64,000 bases of DNA from Pachyseris speciosa (GCA_016490735.1 JAEMWC010000625.1:235001-299000), one strand, 5' to 3'. Counted from the stretch's first letter, positions 47,162 to 56,325 are shown. Program-made: numbers and translations. The notes: generated by a model from the sequence alone, not told the origin.

Positions 47162-47872
47162 TCAAACACTTCTGTTAGCAAATGTTACGGATGATGAAAA
47201 CGTGAAAGAGGCAAGTATATTTACCAACTCAGGAACTGGTGATTGGTTCGTCGAAATTTTCTTTATCACTTTCTTCGGTTTGTCGAAATAAAGGAAAGAG
47301 TACTTTTCGTCGGTTGCGCGGTTCAACAAGTCCGGGGGACGCACCCCCAGCTCGCTGGCAATCCGTCAGTTCCCTCTTTCAGGGAAAGCAAAAGTACAAA
47401 AATGGCTGCAGTTGTCGCGGATGGGTTTGGGGGTCAGGAAAAAATCCTGGGAAAGGTAAATCACCGCGCAGTTGTAGTGGCGGCCGCCAATGAAGTACTC
47501 CTCAATAGCGTTTTGGTTCTTTTGACACACCAAGTCATCGAACACAACAATTTTTTGGTTGCCTGGATCCAACTCTTCAAGAGGAATAATTTCGTCCCCA
47601 CCAAACGCCTCGATAGCTTCGTAGCCTACCTTGTGGTCGATTCTTTCCGCAAAGTCCTGCAGAAGCGCCTGGTACTTGTTCTGATGAAGGTTCTTCCAAA
47701 AAAGCAGAACCTTGTCGTACTCCAACAGCCGGTAAAGCATGTGAAGCAAGATGTTCGTCTTGCCGGAACCGCTTGGCCCGCAAATCAACATGCGGAAAAT
47801 GTCCTCAGGCCTGGACGGATGCCCCTGCATCCATTTTTTTTTCACTGACACTTCATAGTTCGGAATTTCCAT
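47162..47872 (-). pseudogene. Genome-packaging ATPase (FtsK/HerA-type), one in-frame stop
   Basis: The A32-like motor packs DNA into the capsid. From ATG 47,872 (MEIPNYEVSVKKKW), Walker A GPSGSGKT lies at residues 32-39, Walker B KIVVFDDL at about 107-114, and a sensor-type NCAVIYLSQDFF at about 134-145. The C-terminus continues past an in-frame TGA (47,366-47,368, codon 169) as ASELGVRPPDLL...EKYSFLYFDK to a natural stop at 47,162, giving a full length of about 236 residues, normal for the family. TGA is followed by CGG Arg and probably arose from CGA. All other motifs are intact, so inactivation looks recent. The start codon is 11 bp from the divergent gene at 47,884. Confidence 0.88.
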
Positions 47873-47883
47873 TCTGCTTATAT
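47873..47883. promoter_or_regulatory. 11-bp bidirectional promoter with TATATA
   Basis: The ATPase start (47,872, minus) and the next gene's start (47,884, plus) are separated by TCTGCTTATAT. The palindromic TATATA overlaps the plus-strand start itself (TTATATATG). Each gene therefore has a TATA element within 0-10 nt of its ATG. Confidence 0.5.
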
Positions 47884-48796
47884 ATGTCTTTGAAGAAAAG
47901 GCAGGAGAGGGCCGCGGCGGAAGCTGCACTGGAGAAACGGGAAGCCGAGATCAGGCACAATTTCAAAGAGGCGAAACTTATAAGAGCGGTGGGGGCTCTC
48001 GAAGCGGAGCGGGTGTTTCAGCCGATCACCAGAAGGCTACCTGCTCCAGCTGAACAGCCGCCGCCTGAACAAGGGCCGGACTACGGGATGGAGGAGTTGG
48101 ACCGAATCAACCCATTCGACTGGCAGGAAAGGTTTCAACCAGAGGCGCCCACACCCCCTCCATCGTCTGTCGACGAGGACGACGAGGAATTTCCCCCACC
48201 ACCTCCACCCATGAAGGAAGAGGCTCCTCGGCAACGGTGGAAGGAACCGGCACCAACAGCGTTTCTCGAGACATACAACGAGACCAACGATTTGCGTTCG
48301 CTCAGCAGTATGGTTACACAAATGAAGAAAAACGGGCAACACGTTGTGAAAGAAGGAAAATATAAAGGTTGGTCCTTTGAGGCCATCAATGCGCGCCGAG
48401 ACAAAATTCTCGCGACACGGGGAGACGCACCGTCCCCAACGTCTCCTCTGTCGGCAAGCGCACTCCAGCAAGGAAAAAAAGAATTTGAAGAGAACCCCTC
48501 CCGCCACTCCGAGAGAAAAACAAATGACCTCGTTGGAAGAAGCTGTTGTGAGCCGGCGCCCCGCGATCGAAAGCGATGATGACGACGAAGAGTGGATGGA
48601 GGTGAGTGGGGTGGGAATTTCCGCGGCAGAAGAGAAACTGATCAACAATCTATATGTGGAGCTTGGCTCTTTGCGGGCGGGAAACTCCTCAAACAAATTG
48701 CAAAAAGACATTAAGCAGCTTGTTTCCAAACTTGTTAAAAGGGGTTTGTTGACTCGGGCGCAGGGTAAAAAAATTATTCATGATTTTATAGGATGA
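47884..48796 (+). pseudogene. Acidic, proline-rich virion-module protein with one frameshift
   Basis: Starting MSLKKRQERAAAEAALEKRE, it has a charged coiled-coil-like N-terminus, Pro/Glu-rich low-complexity tracts (EEFPPPPPPMKEEAP), and a central basic region (KEGKYKGWSFEAINARRDKI). After a frame change near 48,475 in an A run comes an acidic stretch (ESDDDDEEWMEV) and a helical C-terminus (LQKDIKQLVSKLVKRGLL) ending at 48,796. Its stop overlaps the next start as ATGA (48,793-48,796). The composition suits a scaffold, core or DNA-binding capsid protein. No homologous domain is recognised. Confidence 0.6.
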
Positions 48797-49556
48797 GTTT
48801 CTATTTGCTGGTTGACTCCAATCTTGCGCGGAAGGTGGATCCGTCCCAAGAGACGCACAATTTTGAAATCTTTTTTGATCCGCCGATTACCCCCGATGAA
48901 ACAAAAAACTACGAAACCGCGCTTGACAAACTGGTCACGATGACTTATTCTTGGCACAACATCGCGGCGCAATACAATAACAACCAACTGAAATGGCGCA
49001 AAAAGGACGATTTCGCTTGGAAAACTTTGACCATACCCGACGGTATGTACAGCTACACCAACCTCGCCTCTTACATTCAAGAACACATCGGGTACGTGGA
49101 CAAGGACGCCAAGGACAAGAAATATCTTTTCAACCTGTACTTTGATTTGACTATTTACCGAGTGGTGATCGGAGTCGCGGCGGAATGGGAAATAGACTTG
49201 TCTGTTGGTGAGTTTGCGGACCCTCTCGGTTTCAACAAAAAAATTTTGTAAGGCGCATCGAGTTTCGTGGGGGACAGAATTCTAAACATAACAAGGGGGT
49301 GGATTGGGTTTTTATCCATTCCGACTTGATCACGAGAAGGGTGCGGGACGTTCCAACAGATGTTTTGTACACCGTTTCCACTGTGGGGAAGCCTGTAAGT
49401 TTTCCTTTTAAAGAAGAGCCCCACCGCCTTGCCTTCCACCCTGTGAACAAGTCGTACATTGACTCGATCAGGATACGGATCACAGATGGGCGAAACAACA
49501 TTCTGGACCTCAATGGCGCTAATGTGGCTTTGAATGTTGTGCTCCACGAGGTGTAA
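48793..49556 (+). pseudogene. Minor capsid (penton-like) protein, one frameshift
   Basis: Starting MSFYLLVDSNLARKVDPSQE just after TTTTATAGG, it is a beta-rich protein of about 253 residues with a frame change near 49,240 in an A-rich run. The C-terminal part (SYIDSIRIRITDGRNNILDL...LNVVLHEV) matches the conserved end of Polinton minor capsid proteins, single jelly-roll pentons placed just before the major capsid gene. The order proline-rich protein, penton, small ORF, major capsid is typical. It would occupy the capsid vertices. Confidence 0.72.
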
Positions 49557-49575
49557 AAATTTATCAAGGGTATAC

Positions 49576-49849
49576 ATGAACAACCCAAGCGAGTGGATGA
49601 AAATTTTTGATCCACAGGCCGGCTGGTATCGCTTCATGCACAAAGGGTCTGGTGTGACCCGCGACACACTACTCAGTTGGGAGACACCGCCCCCTCCACC
49701 CGCCCCGAAAAGTTCGTCGCGGCCGGAAGCAAAACCAAAAACAGAGGAAAGGGGGGCAAAAACAATCCGGTGATTATTGAGGGGAAAAACACAATCCCCA
49801 CGAGGAAAAGCCATGTGGCAACTCACACAAATTTTGGCAAATGAGCTTT
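49576..49849 (+). pseudogene. Small virion-module protein, one frameshift
   Basis: The start is MNNPSEWMKIFDPQAGWYRF with TATACATG at the start codon. After a Pro-rich middle (ETPPPPPAPKSSS), the frame changes at a GGGGGG run near 49,757 and continues VIIEGKNTIPTRKSHVATHT to TGA at about 49,849. It is about 90 residues long, lying between penton and major capsid. Function is unknown. Confidence 0.5.
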
Positions 49850-49869
49850 GAATTTTTTTCTGTTGTATA

Positions 49870-51125
49870 ATGCCCTGGTTCCGCTCGCCAAAGTATCTTG
49901 AAAAGAGGGATGTGGAGCGCATCATTCTAGACACCCCGCTCCAGCTTCCAGCAAATACCCAACGCCAAGAAAAAACTGGGTTGAAATTCAACGCCCTGAA
50001 TCGAAACATAATCTATGACTGGTACAACGCGTATTTCAACGTGGAGTACCGGTTCAAGGCTCTTGCGGATGGGGGCAACGTTGATGAGAACGCGCAAACA
50101 GCGCCGATCAACGGCTCTTTCTCGTTGATAAGAAACTTGACCGTGAGGTCCTCCGGCAAACCAGTTTACACCGCAACCAATGTCGGCAAGGTGCTCTTTA
50201 TCAAAACTTTATTGGATTATTCCGACGACTACTCGCGGAGAGTGGCAAAGCGCGAGTTCTGGTATCTTGACACCGACAATACAACCGTGACGAACTTCGC
50301 CATCCCCGCCACCAACAAAGACATCGAGGCGCGTCACAAACTTTCCCGGAGGCGAAAACGGTGAAAACGATGATTCCTCTCAAACACTTTGCCTTTTTCG
50401 AAGAGCTGTGGAACAAATTACTCCCTGCGTTGAACCTCGAGATTGAAATTGAGCTGCAGGATGACAGGGAACTGATTTTCCAAAACGGCGCCACCGAGCG
50501 ACGAATTGTGGTCAAAAGGTTTGAATTGTGGGTTCCAAAGCTGCAGCTTTCGCCGGAAGGGCAGAAAAGGGTGAATGAACAGTTCTTCAAACCAGTGAAA
50601 TGGAATTACTTACAGGAAACGCTGTCTTCCAGCCAAGCTATGAGAGATGCGGAAGGTGTGTACAAGATTTCCTCCGGTGTTAAAAACCCGAAACACTTTT
50701 TCATCTTCTTCCAACAGACGCGAAAGACCAACGCTATTAACTTCAATCCATACAGCTTCGACACTTTCAATCTCGATGACGACAACACAGCTAAACTCAG
50801 CACTTGCAGGCTGAAGTATGGCGCCGTCTATTATCCCGAGCTCTTCTACGAAGAAAAGGATCGGGGGCGCATCTAATCTAATCGAATACCGCTACAGAAA
50901 GAATGACCACAACACCGGGACACAAATTGATATCGACACCTTTTCGTCGCTTTACCCCGTCCTTTATTTCGACCTCCGCGCCACAAAGGAAGGATGCCAT
51001 GAACACGGAATTTTATTTCTGGTTGAATGAAGCTGCAATGCCACGATTACAAAATTTACGCGACCGTCTTGAGTGAAAAGGAGTTTGTTATTGTGAAAAA
51101 CGGAAACGAACTGGTAGTGGAGTAA
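49870..51125 (+). pseudogene. Major capsid protein (double jelly-roll, hexon-like), broken
   Basis: Starting MPWFRSPKYLEKRDVERIIL with TTGTATA against the ATG, conserved features include the N-terminal N..YDWYNAYFNVEYRF, ATNVGKVLFIKTLLDYS...FWYLD (about 50,180-50,275), ERRIVVKRFELWVPKL, and the C-terminal SSLYPVLYFDLRATKEG (about 50,947-50,995) and LSEKEFVIVKNGNELVVE. These are hallmarks of Polinton/adintovirus major capsid proteins, which form pseudo-hexameric trimers. Frame changes occur near 50,345, 50,860 and 51,000-51,030. The full length would be about 415 residues, close to the family size. It is followed after 15 bp by the next gene. Confidence 0.82.
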
Positions 51126-51140
51126 AAATTCTTTTAATAT

Positions 51141-51855
51141 ATGGCGACTCGGTACCACCCGTTTCAGATTGCCTTGTCAGATGGCCAGATAAAAAGCTTG
51201 CAAAAGGCTGTTGCCGCGCGAACGGCCATCTCTCTGCGTGTCAAACCCGAACAAATGGGGCGCGGCGATTCTCTTCTTTTGACCGCACCCAGATCAATCG
51301 CTTGAAAAAGGCCGCCGGCGCAAAGCGCGGCGCGGATCTGTCGATCAGGAAAACACAAATGGCCAAACTTGCGCAGAGCGGCGGCAATTTTTTTCCACGT
51401 TGTTTTCTGGCCCGGCCGCTGATTGTGTCCACAGCAAAAGCCGCCGCAAAAGAGGTGGGAAAGCTGGCGTCTCTTTTGCCGCAGACAAACTTTTGAAAAA
51501 GATTTTCGGGAAAGGGTACGGCCCGATGAAAGTGGAACTTTACCGTTTGGAGCGAAGGTTGACGCCAGCACAACGAAAGATGCTCGAAAACTACTTGGTT
51601 GGCAAGAGAATGGTTCGTGGTGGTGGAAGCGCGCAGTATGGGGGCTTTCTGGGAATTCTGGCTTCCATCGGGGTCCCCCTCGCCATTGAGCTTGTAGAAA
51701 AAAGTGTTGGGAAAGGGGATGCAAGTCGGGCCTCCCGCTCGAGACGATCAGTACCCCTTCCGCCCCCACCACCCCGAAGTGGAAGAGCAATGCAAATCAA
51801 TCCACCCTGGTACGACCACCACCCGTTGTGGGGAGCTGGCGAAAAAAAGACGCTT
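51141..51855 (+). pseudogene. Core / membrane-active virion protein, frameshifted
   Basis: The start is MATRYHPFQIALSDGQIKSL with TTAATAT touching the ATG. Lys/Arg/Ala-rich segments follow (RSIAR... AKRGADLSIRKTQMAKLAQS), then LLKKIFGKGYGPMKVELYRL, a Gly-rich hydrophobic segment (GGFLGILASIGVPLAIELVE, about 51,640-51,700) and a Pro-rich tail. Basic N-terminus plus amphipathic or hydrophobic helix resembles the small DNA-condensing and membrane-lytic core proteins found in this position in cnidarian Polintons. The comparison with adenovirus core proteins is by analogy. Frame changes occur near 51,290 and 51,490. It precedes the protease. Confidence 0.6.
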
Positions 51856-52275
51856 ATGAAATGGAAGGATGTGCCCCTGTCGAACATTGATCTAGCCAAT
51901 TGGTGCAAAGCTCTCGGAATCCCCATCAAAGGCATTTTCTCCCGTGACGAAATCAAACCTCTGCACCATTCGCCTTGTATTTTAAATTTGGATGATTTGG
52001 GCAGTTTGGGGACACACTGGGTCGCTTGCTAACGTGGGAAAGACGTGGAGTATTTCGATTCTTTTGGGCAGCACCCTCCGTTGGAATGGGAGAAGGAAAT
52101 GGTGAAAGCGGGGCTCAAAACCTTTCTTCGCTTGCAAACCACATACAAGCAATCGACAGTGTGCGATTTGGGTACTATTGCTTGCTGTTCCTGAATAGCG
52201 AAACAAAGGGACAAGCGACCCGAACATTCTCCAGATGTTTTCCACCGATATGCAACGAAATGAACGGGTTGTGAA
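51856..52275 (+). pseudogene. Adenain-like maturation cysteine protease, broken
   Basis: It would cleave capsid precursors during maturation. From ATG 51,856 it reads MKWKDVPLSNIDLANWCKAL...GIFSRDEI, then ILNLDDLGSLGTHWVA with the catalytic His (about 52,013). Directly after VAC there is an in-frame TAA (52,030-52,032). EYFDSFG (about 52,048) holds the catalytic acid. The segment around TVCDLG (Cys codon 52,162-52,164) and, in the next frame, GYYCLLFLNSETKGQ carries the nucleophile region and the family's C-terminus. The order H-D-C and the motifs GTHW, YFDSFG and CGYYC-type are those of the adenovirus protease family. At least one stop and one frame change make it inactive. Confidence 0.85.
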
Positions 52276-52391
52276 AAATAACTTTCTTGATATAACCAGT
52301 GGTTGAGTGGTGGTGTCTGCGAGACAAACGCAGAACCCGAATGTGCCTGGGTCTGAAAAAGTGGTTGTGGTAAAAAAAAAAAGGCCGAAAA

Positions 52392-52850
52392 ATGGGCAAA
52401 CCCACGTGTGCTGTTTGCGGCATAACAAAAACGCGTTTTTTGCCGGGAAACTAGCAAGGCCCTCTCTCGCAGAGGGCAAAGGGGTTGGCACAGACATTGC
52501 TGGGGCGGCGATGAATTTGTTTCTTTACCATGAGGTTCCGTATCTGGTAAAGAAGGGGCTGGAAAGGGAAGGTACTACGCGTCGGAAGCGATGAGAAACC
52601 GCAGCTGCAAAAAAAGGGCGATTGACTATGGGATACAAAAAGCCACTCCCCTGTTTCAGAAGGTTGGACGCGAAGCTTTGGACCAACTTTCCACGAAGGT
52701 TCGGCCAAATATACGGTACAAAACCGACAGACCAGATCTTGACAAAGTTGGCCGTGGAATCCCTTTCGTCGATTTCAAGAACCTTTGGGATGTTGTTTCC
52801 AATCCCAAGCTTTTCAAAGGCCCTGAAGTTTCAGCAAAGAGAGGCGCGCA
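52392..52850 (+). pseudogene. Unknown virion-module protein, several frame changes
   Basis: The start MGKPTCAVCGITKTRFLPG has a CxxC pair. A stop follows at once, but coding sequence continues in other frames: GTDIAGAAMNLFLYHEVPYL (about 52,491) and KKRAIDYGIQKATPLFQKVG... RPNIRYKTDRPDLD (about 52,606-52,740), then LWDVVSNPKLFKG. The succession reads as one decayed gene of about 150 residues lying between the protease and PLA2 genes. Function is not recognised. Confidence 0.45.
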
Positions 52851-53101
52851 ATGGTTGCTGAATACAAGCGCCGATACGCGGATTACAAGAAACAAGGTGG
52901 AACGCGCAGCTTCGGCTCGTGGATAAAGTGGAAAGGCTACGGCGCCGGACTGTTGGGTGATTTGTTTTACGCCTCCCAAGCAGAGCTTGAGAAAAAAGCA
53001 AAAATGTTTGCTTCATTCGGAAACGCCCTGACAAAGGGGCGTGGGTTTAACACCGTTTTGAAACACACCATGCAAACTATTATGGGAGAGAGGTGGACAT
53101 C
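52851..53101 (+). CDS. Basic protein, possibly the N-terminal part of the PLA2 protein
   Basis: MVAEYKRRYADYKKQGGTRS... is 83 residues, Lys/Tyr-rich, with WIKWKGYGAGLLGDLFYASQ and a helical KKAKMFASFGNALTKG. It ends 9 nt into the PLA2 frame (53,093), so the two could be a single gene split by a frameshift (shared sequence ...GERW followed by DIHSLIG). There is no recognised domain of its own. Confidence 0.45.
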
Positions 53102-53423
53102 CACAGTCTGATTGGCAAGCTTCCTGCGCCAAAGGGTGGTTGGACTCTTCCCGGCCATCGCTACATTGGGCCTTATAACCCTGGAAATCTTTCAACAACC
53201 GACCGGCGCAACCGATGCTGTTGCAATGCAGCACGATGTGGATTACAGCAGTCGCAGTTTTCGCGCGCAGAAGTATGGTGAAAACGAAAAAAATGCAAGC
53301 ATGTTGCTGACCGCAAAGTGGTAAGAATCGCTTGACGCAATTCCGTGGAAAAAACGGCAATGGGGCCACGCGTTGGCCCGAAACACGATCAACACGAAAG
53401 AAAAGCTCGGTCTGGGGGTTTAA
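53093..53423 (+). pseudogene. Parvovirus-type phospholipase A2 domain, frameshifted
   Basis: DIHSLIGKLPAPKGGWTLPG is followed by the calcium-loop segment HRYIGPYNP (about 53,158). After a frame change comes TGATDAVAMQHDVDY (53,200-53,246), containing the catalytic HDxxY signature, then WKKRQWGHALARN and TKEKLGLGV to TAA at 53,423. This is the viral PLA2 fold used by parvoviruses for endosome escape and reported in some adintoviruses. Frame changes occur near 53,185 and 53,330. No ATG precedes the domain in frame (GTG at 53,093), supporting fusion to the upstream ORF. The stop overlaps the convergent gene's stop in a TTAA palindrome. Confidence 0.8.
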
Positions 53424-53766
53424 TTTCGGCGGTTTTCCCTAATCGCTTTTAATGTTGCGGCCAATAATTTTGCCGACTCTTCTTTTAAAACCTGTTCAAA
53501 AGCCACAACTTTATCTGCGTGTCCTGTGTAAAAAGTGGCCACGTCATTTTTTAAAGAAGTAATTCCAGCGGCGGGATCAAATTCAAAAAATTTTTTTTCT
53601 TCCAAATCTGAAATAAAATAAGAAACTGATCCTCTTCTGGTGGCAATAAGATCTTGTAATTTTTTTCTTTGCGTTCTGCTTCATATTGTCTGCAAAACGC
53701 CTCAAAAGCATTTAATGCTTGTTCGAATGCGGCTTTTGGAGACTTTTGTGGGATGTTGCTCGCCAT
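53420..53766 (-). pseudogene. Small unknown Polinton protein (~115 aa), one frameshift
   Basis: The start is ATG 53,766 (MASNIPQKSPKAAFEQALNA), five nt after TATATATAGG. It is helical and charged (FCRQYEAERKEKNYKILLPP). A frame change in a poly-A run near 53,585 leads to PAAGITSLKNDVATFYTGHA...LLAATLKAIRENRRN and TAA at 53,420. Its stop codon overlaps that of the PLA2 gene on the other strand. No family is recognised. Confidence 0.55.
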
Positions 53767-53792
53767 CCTATATATAAAAAAAATTTGCGCCG

Positions 53793-53978
53793 CTAATACA
53801 ATCGGCAAGGCGGGCCAATTGTTGGCTGCGCCAGTTCGTCTACGACGCGCTTAAATTTGTCGCGGACCTCTTCCTCCAGTGTTCTGGGCCATCTTAGAAT
53901 TTTTATTGCGATGGGCACCACCCACCAACACAGCGCGAGCAAGAATGTGGCAGGCATGGCTATATTTCTATCCACCAT
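53793..53978 (-). CDS. Small membrane protein, 61 aa
   Basis: MVDRNIAMPATFLLALCWWV has one transmembrane helix (residues about 10-28) followed by a charged helix (RTLEEEVRDKFKRVVDELAQ). It is intact. It lies head-to-tail with the 53,420-53,766 gene, with 26 bp between them, on the small-gene strand. It could be a virion or host-membrane protein; nothing more can be said. Confidence 0.5.
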   Translation of the reverse strand: MVDRNIAMPATFLLALCWWVVPIAIKILRWPRTLEEEVRDKFKRVVDELAQPTIGPPCRLY

Positions 53979-54093
53979 CTTTCAATTGGCCAGTCAAAAC
54001 CTGTCTTTAATAACATGTGATCACGATTTTTTAACATACACGCGTGGCAACGGCCGACCCGGCGACATGTGTAGCATGCCCCACAGTGTGTTA

Positions 54094-54268
54094 TCAGGGT
54101 ATAACAGTTTTCCGTTTCACAAAATGGAATGTCCTTGAAAAATTATAAAGCTCATCGTGAACTTCTGCCACGCTCTTTTTTTGTCCCAGCTTCGGGCTTT
54201 TATTGTTTCGCTGAGGATGATTTCCCTTAACTCTGGGGGAGCAGGGTGACCATTGCCAGCAAATCCAT
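54094..54268 (-). pseudogene. Small unknown protein, copy 1 of a paralogous pair
   Basis: The ATG at 54,268 lies directly behind TATA (TATAATGG). The sequence APPELREIILSETIKARSWD then, after a frame change near 54,180, VAEVHDELYNFSRTFHFVKR leads to TGA at 54,094. The block PPELREIILSETIK...DKK recurs as PPELKEHILRKTIK...DKK in the next gene, which shows duplication of a small gene. Function is unknown. Confidence 0.45.
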
Positions 54269-54322
54269 TATACAAAGGAGGCGGTTTGTTCAAATGGTGG
54301 TAAATTTCAACCAAAATTTTTT

Positions 54323-54745
54323 TTAATAGGTTGAAATACAATCCAACAGTTCATTAATTTGTTCCTTTAATTCTATTTCCCCAAAAGGATCACCAATCTT
54401 CCACCGTTTGGAAACCTTTTCCTTCTCACAGTAAAAAAAAACAGACGATGCTTTCTTTTTTTACGCATGCATAATTCACAAAGATACCCAACAAATTCGT
54501 TTGGTGGGTTGTGAATTATTCGTTCATTGGCAAACGGACTTTGCCACCAGAAAAAAGCAAAAGGAATCTCAACAACCTTGGTAAAACAACCTCCAAATTC
54601 ACAAAAAGGGGCCTTGGCAAATACATCCAAAATACTGGCGTGTACTTCATCCCAACCCGCCCTTTTTTATCCATGATTTAAAATTTTATTGTTTTGCGGA
54701 GAATATGTTCCTTCAACTCTGGTGGGAGCCGGCTAACTATAATGT
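54323..54745 (-). pseudogene. Small unknown protein, copy 2 of the pair, Cys-rich
   Basis: SRLPPELKEHILRKTIKF, an in-frame stop, IMDKKGR, then after a frame change in a G run (about 54,655) HASILDVFAKAPFCEFGGCF ... PPNEFVGYLCELCMRKK. A last frame change (about 54,425) gives KVSKRWKIGDPFGEIELKEQ...LLDCISTY with stop at 54,323. The CELC pair plus earlier Cys residues suggest a metal-binding fold. It is longer than copy 1, which may be a truncated duplicate. No start codon is evident, so the 5' end may be lost. Confidence 0.45.
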
Positions 54746-54761
54746 AACAGGGCACTATTCT

Positions 54762-55167
54762 TCAATTGACCGTATCATAAGACCCTTCATTTGTCAACCA
54801 TTTGTCCATAAATTCTCTTTCCTTTTCCGGCAATTGGTATCTTACCATTAAACATAAATAAGCACACTCGTCAATAAAACGGTAATCATCTGATTTTCTT
54901 ATGTACCACCATGGAGCTTTATCTTGTTTCAAAAGTTCCTGAACGTAACGGAGTTGTTCGTCAGAACAGTGGCGTTTTTGTTTTTCATTTTTGTCAACCA
55001 ACGTCTATTTCCTCAATCAACGCCTGGCAAACGTTGTGACGCAGTTGAAAATCGGTTAATACTGCTGCTACTGCGTTTGTAGCGGGGATGATGGCTAATG
55101 CCTCGGAAAGGCTTGTTAACCAAACTGGCCATTGTGCTTTGTATGGTTTGGCAAAGATGCAACTCAT
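54762..55167 (-). pseudogene. Small unknown protein, probably one gene with a frameshift
   Basis: ATG 55,167 (MSCIFAKPYKAQWPVWLTSL) follows TTATATAAAG directly. The first frame ends ...LIEEIDVG (54,994). The second, open from 55,001 without an ATG, reads VDKNEKQKRHCSDEQLRYVQ...KDKAPWWYIRKSDDYRFI...MDKWLTNEGSYDTV to 54,762. The 8-nt overlap and lack of an internal start favour one gene of about 135 residues. The family is unknown. Confidence 0.45.
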
Positions 55168-55262
55168 CTTTATATAAGGTTGCACATTTCTTCAATTGAC
55201 GGTTAACTTAACCACCATGTTTGAACTTTTGATATATGAACAAGAGTTTTAAAATTCATCTT

Positions 55263-55469
55263 CTAATTTTTGTTTTTTTGTTTTTTTATCCAATCCCAAG
55301 GATTGATTTGGTTGGCAATTAGCATATGAATAAACTCAAAGTTTTTATAGTTTTTTATATCAAAATGCTTTGATGAAAGCTTTTTTCTTATTTCTTTTAA
55401 AAGTATTTCCCGTCGTTTGGGCGAAACGTTGTCAAGCGACAGGTCGGGTTCCTGTATTGTAACGTCCAT
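55263..55469 (-). CDS. Small unknown protein, 68 aa
   Basis: An intact frame MDVTIQEPDLSLDNVSPKRR...KQKNKN, acidic N-terminus, very Lys/Asn-rich C-terminus, with TTAATATAAC just before the ATG. It has no membrane segment and no known domain. It is on the same strand as its small-gene neighbours. Confidence 0.5.
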   Translation of the reverse strand: MDVTIQEPDLSLDNVSPKRREILLKEIRKKLSSKHFDIKNYKNFEFIHMLIANQINPWDWIKKQKNKN

Positions 55470-55555
55470 GTTATATTAACGCGCGCGTTTGTTCAATTTA
55501 ATGTTTAACGGTGCTCTCCTCCGTCTCTACCGTCTTTTCGACTTCTTGGGGGGTG

Positions 55556-55714
55556 TTAGGCTAAAAGTCCTCCAAAAACATGTTGAATGTCTTCATTAAA
55601 TAAAGCAAGTTTAATAACAATTTCGTTGATGTAATAATATGCTTGACCCTTATGAACAGGGGTTAATTCTCGATTAGACAACTCTTTGTTTATTTCGTTC
55701 AAAACTTGGTTCAT
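55556..55714 (-). CDS. Small unknown protein, 52 aa
   Basis: MNQVLNEINKELSNRELTPV...QHVFGGLLA is intact, with TTTATAAATATG placing a TATA box directly on the start. It is amphipathic and helical. It is the last recognisable gene of the element; the sequence beyond it is non-coding until the THAP exon. Confidence 0.45.
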   Translation of the reverse strand: MNQVLNEINKELSNRELTPVHKGQAYYYINEIVIKLALFNEDIQHVFGGLLA

Positions 55715-55967
55715 ATTTATAAATTTAAAGGAATTTGACTTTTTATCAATTTTTTTAAAAACCTCTTTTTAAATTTAAGTAAAATGTCTTTGTTTGTCAC
55801 CGGACTCATAAAAAAGTAACTATCACTGCATGGAAGCTCTTAGCGATGTTTCCGTGACGTCACGCCGAGGCCACGTGGGGTTGTTTATTTCTGTGGTTGG
55901 CAAAAACACGACGTGGTTTGATGTTTCTTTCTAAATTTACTGCCTAAGAAAAGGGTTTGTGGGGAGA
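55715..55967. other. Junction between Polinton right end and THAP exon
   Basis: AT-rich up to about 55,800 and then balanced composition with GTGACGTCAC (CRE-like palindrome, about 55,853-55,863) and CCACGTGG. These sites suit a host promoter upstream of the THAP exon. The exact Polinton end and any target-site duplication were not identified. Confidence 0.35.
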
Positions 55968-56185
55968 ATGCCGGTCAGCTGCTGCGTACGAAATTGTACA
56001 GTCGGTTCACAAATGCATCGGGAATAAATTTTTTTAGATTTCCTGAAAGTGAACCAAAGCGGAACGCTGGATCAATGTAGTTCATAGGCAGGATTGGAAG
56101 CCGTCTGAGTCTTCGCGAGTCTGCAGTGTTCACCTCTTGTCGCGATGTTGCGTTACTCTGCCACGTGCTCTCAATCACGAGTTTA
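55968..56185 (+). pseudogene. THAP zinc-finger exon, broken
   Basis: The start MPVSCCVRNC supplies the first C2 pair. Then, across two frame changes, come NFFRFPESEPKR, WINVVHRQDW and SRVCSVH. Together these are the C2CH signature and AVPTIF-type framework of a THAP DNA-binding domain, found in animal transcription regulators and P-element-like transposases. Sequence stops being THAP-like at 56,186, where a Gypsy LTR begins. It may be a host gene exon destroyed by that insertion or a domesticated-transposon relic. Confidence 0.65.
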
Positions 56186-56325
56186 TGTTGTATGATTGCG
56201 TAACCATATCGAGTGACTTACGGGTGTCATATTGCTAGCTGGCAAGGTTCTTGCTGATTTAGAATTAAAGTCTGTTTTTATACTCGCCTATTACTGTGGA
56301 GTTTTGATGGTTACCTATCGCGACA
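56186..56325 (+). repeat. 5' LTR of Gypsy element
   Basis: 140 bp from TGTTGTATGATTGCG to ...TATCGCGACA. It has TG/CA ends and an AATTAAAG poly(A)-like signal, and is followed at once by TGGTGTCACTAGCGG (56,326), a primer-binding-site-like sequence. The start resembles the LTR at 37,881-38,011 (both TGTTGTAT). No 3' partner is present. Confidence 0.55.

Noticed and set aside
48037..48729. 230-codon minus-strand frame
   Set aside because: It is antisense to the acidic proline-rich gene; the Ser/Leu/Arg-rich composition is a complement effect.
49155..50009. 284-codon minus-strand frame
   Set aside because: It is antisense across three separate capsid-module genes and matches no known family.
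51164..51790. 208-codon minus-strand frame
   Set aside because: It is antisense to the basic core-protein gene, whose plus frames have Polinton-like motifs.
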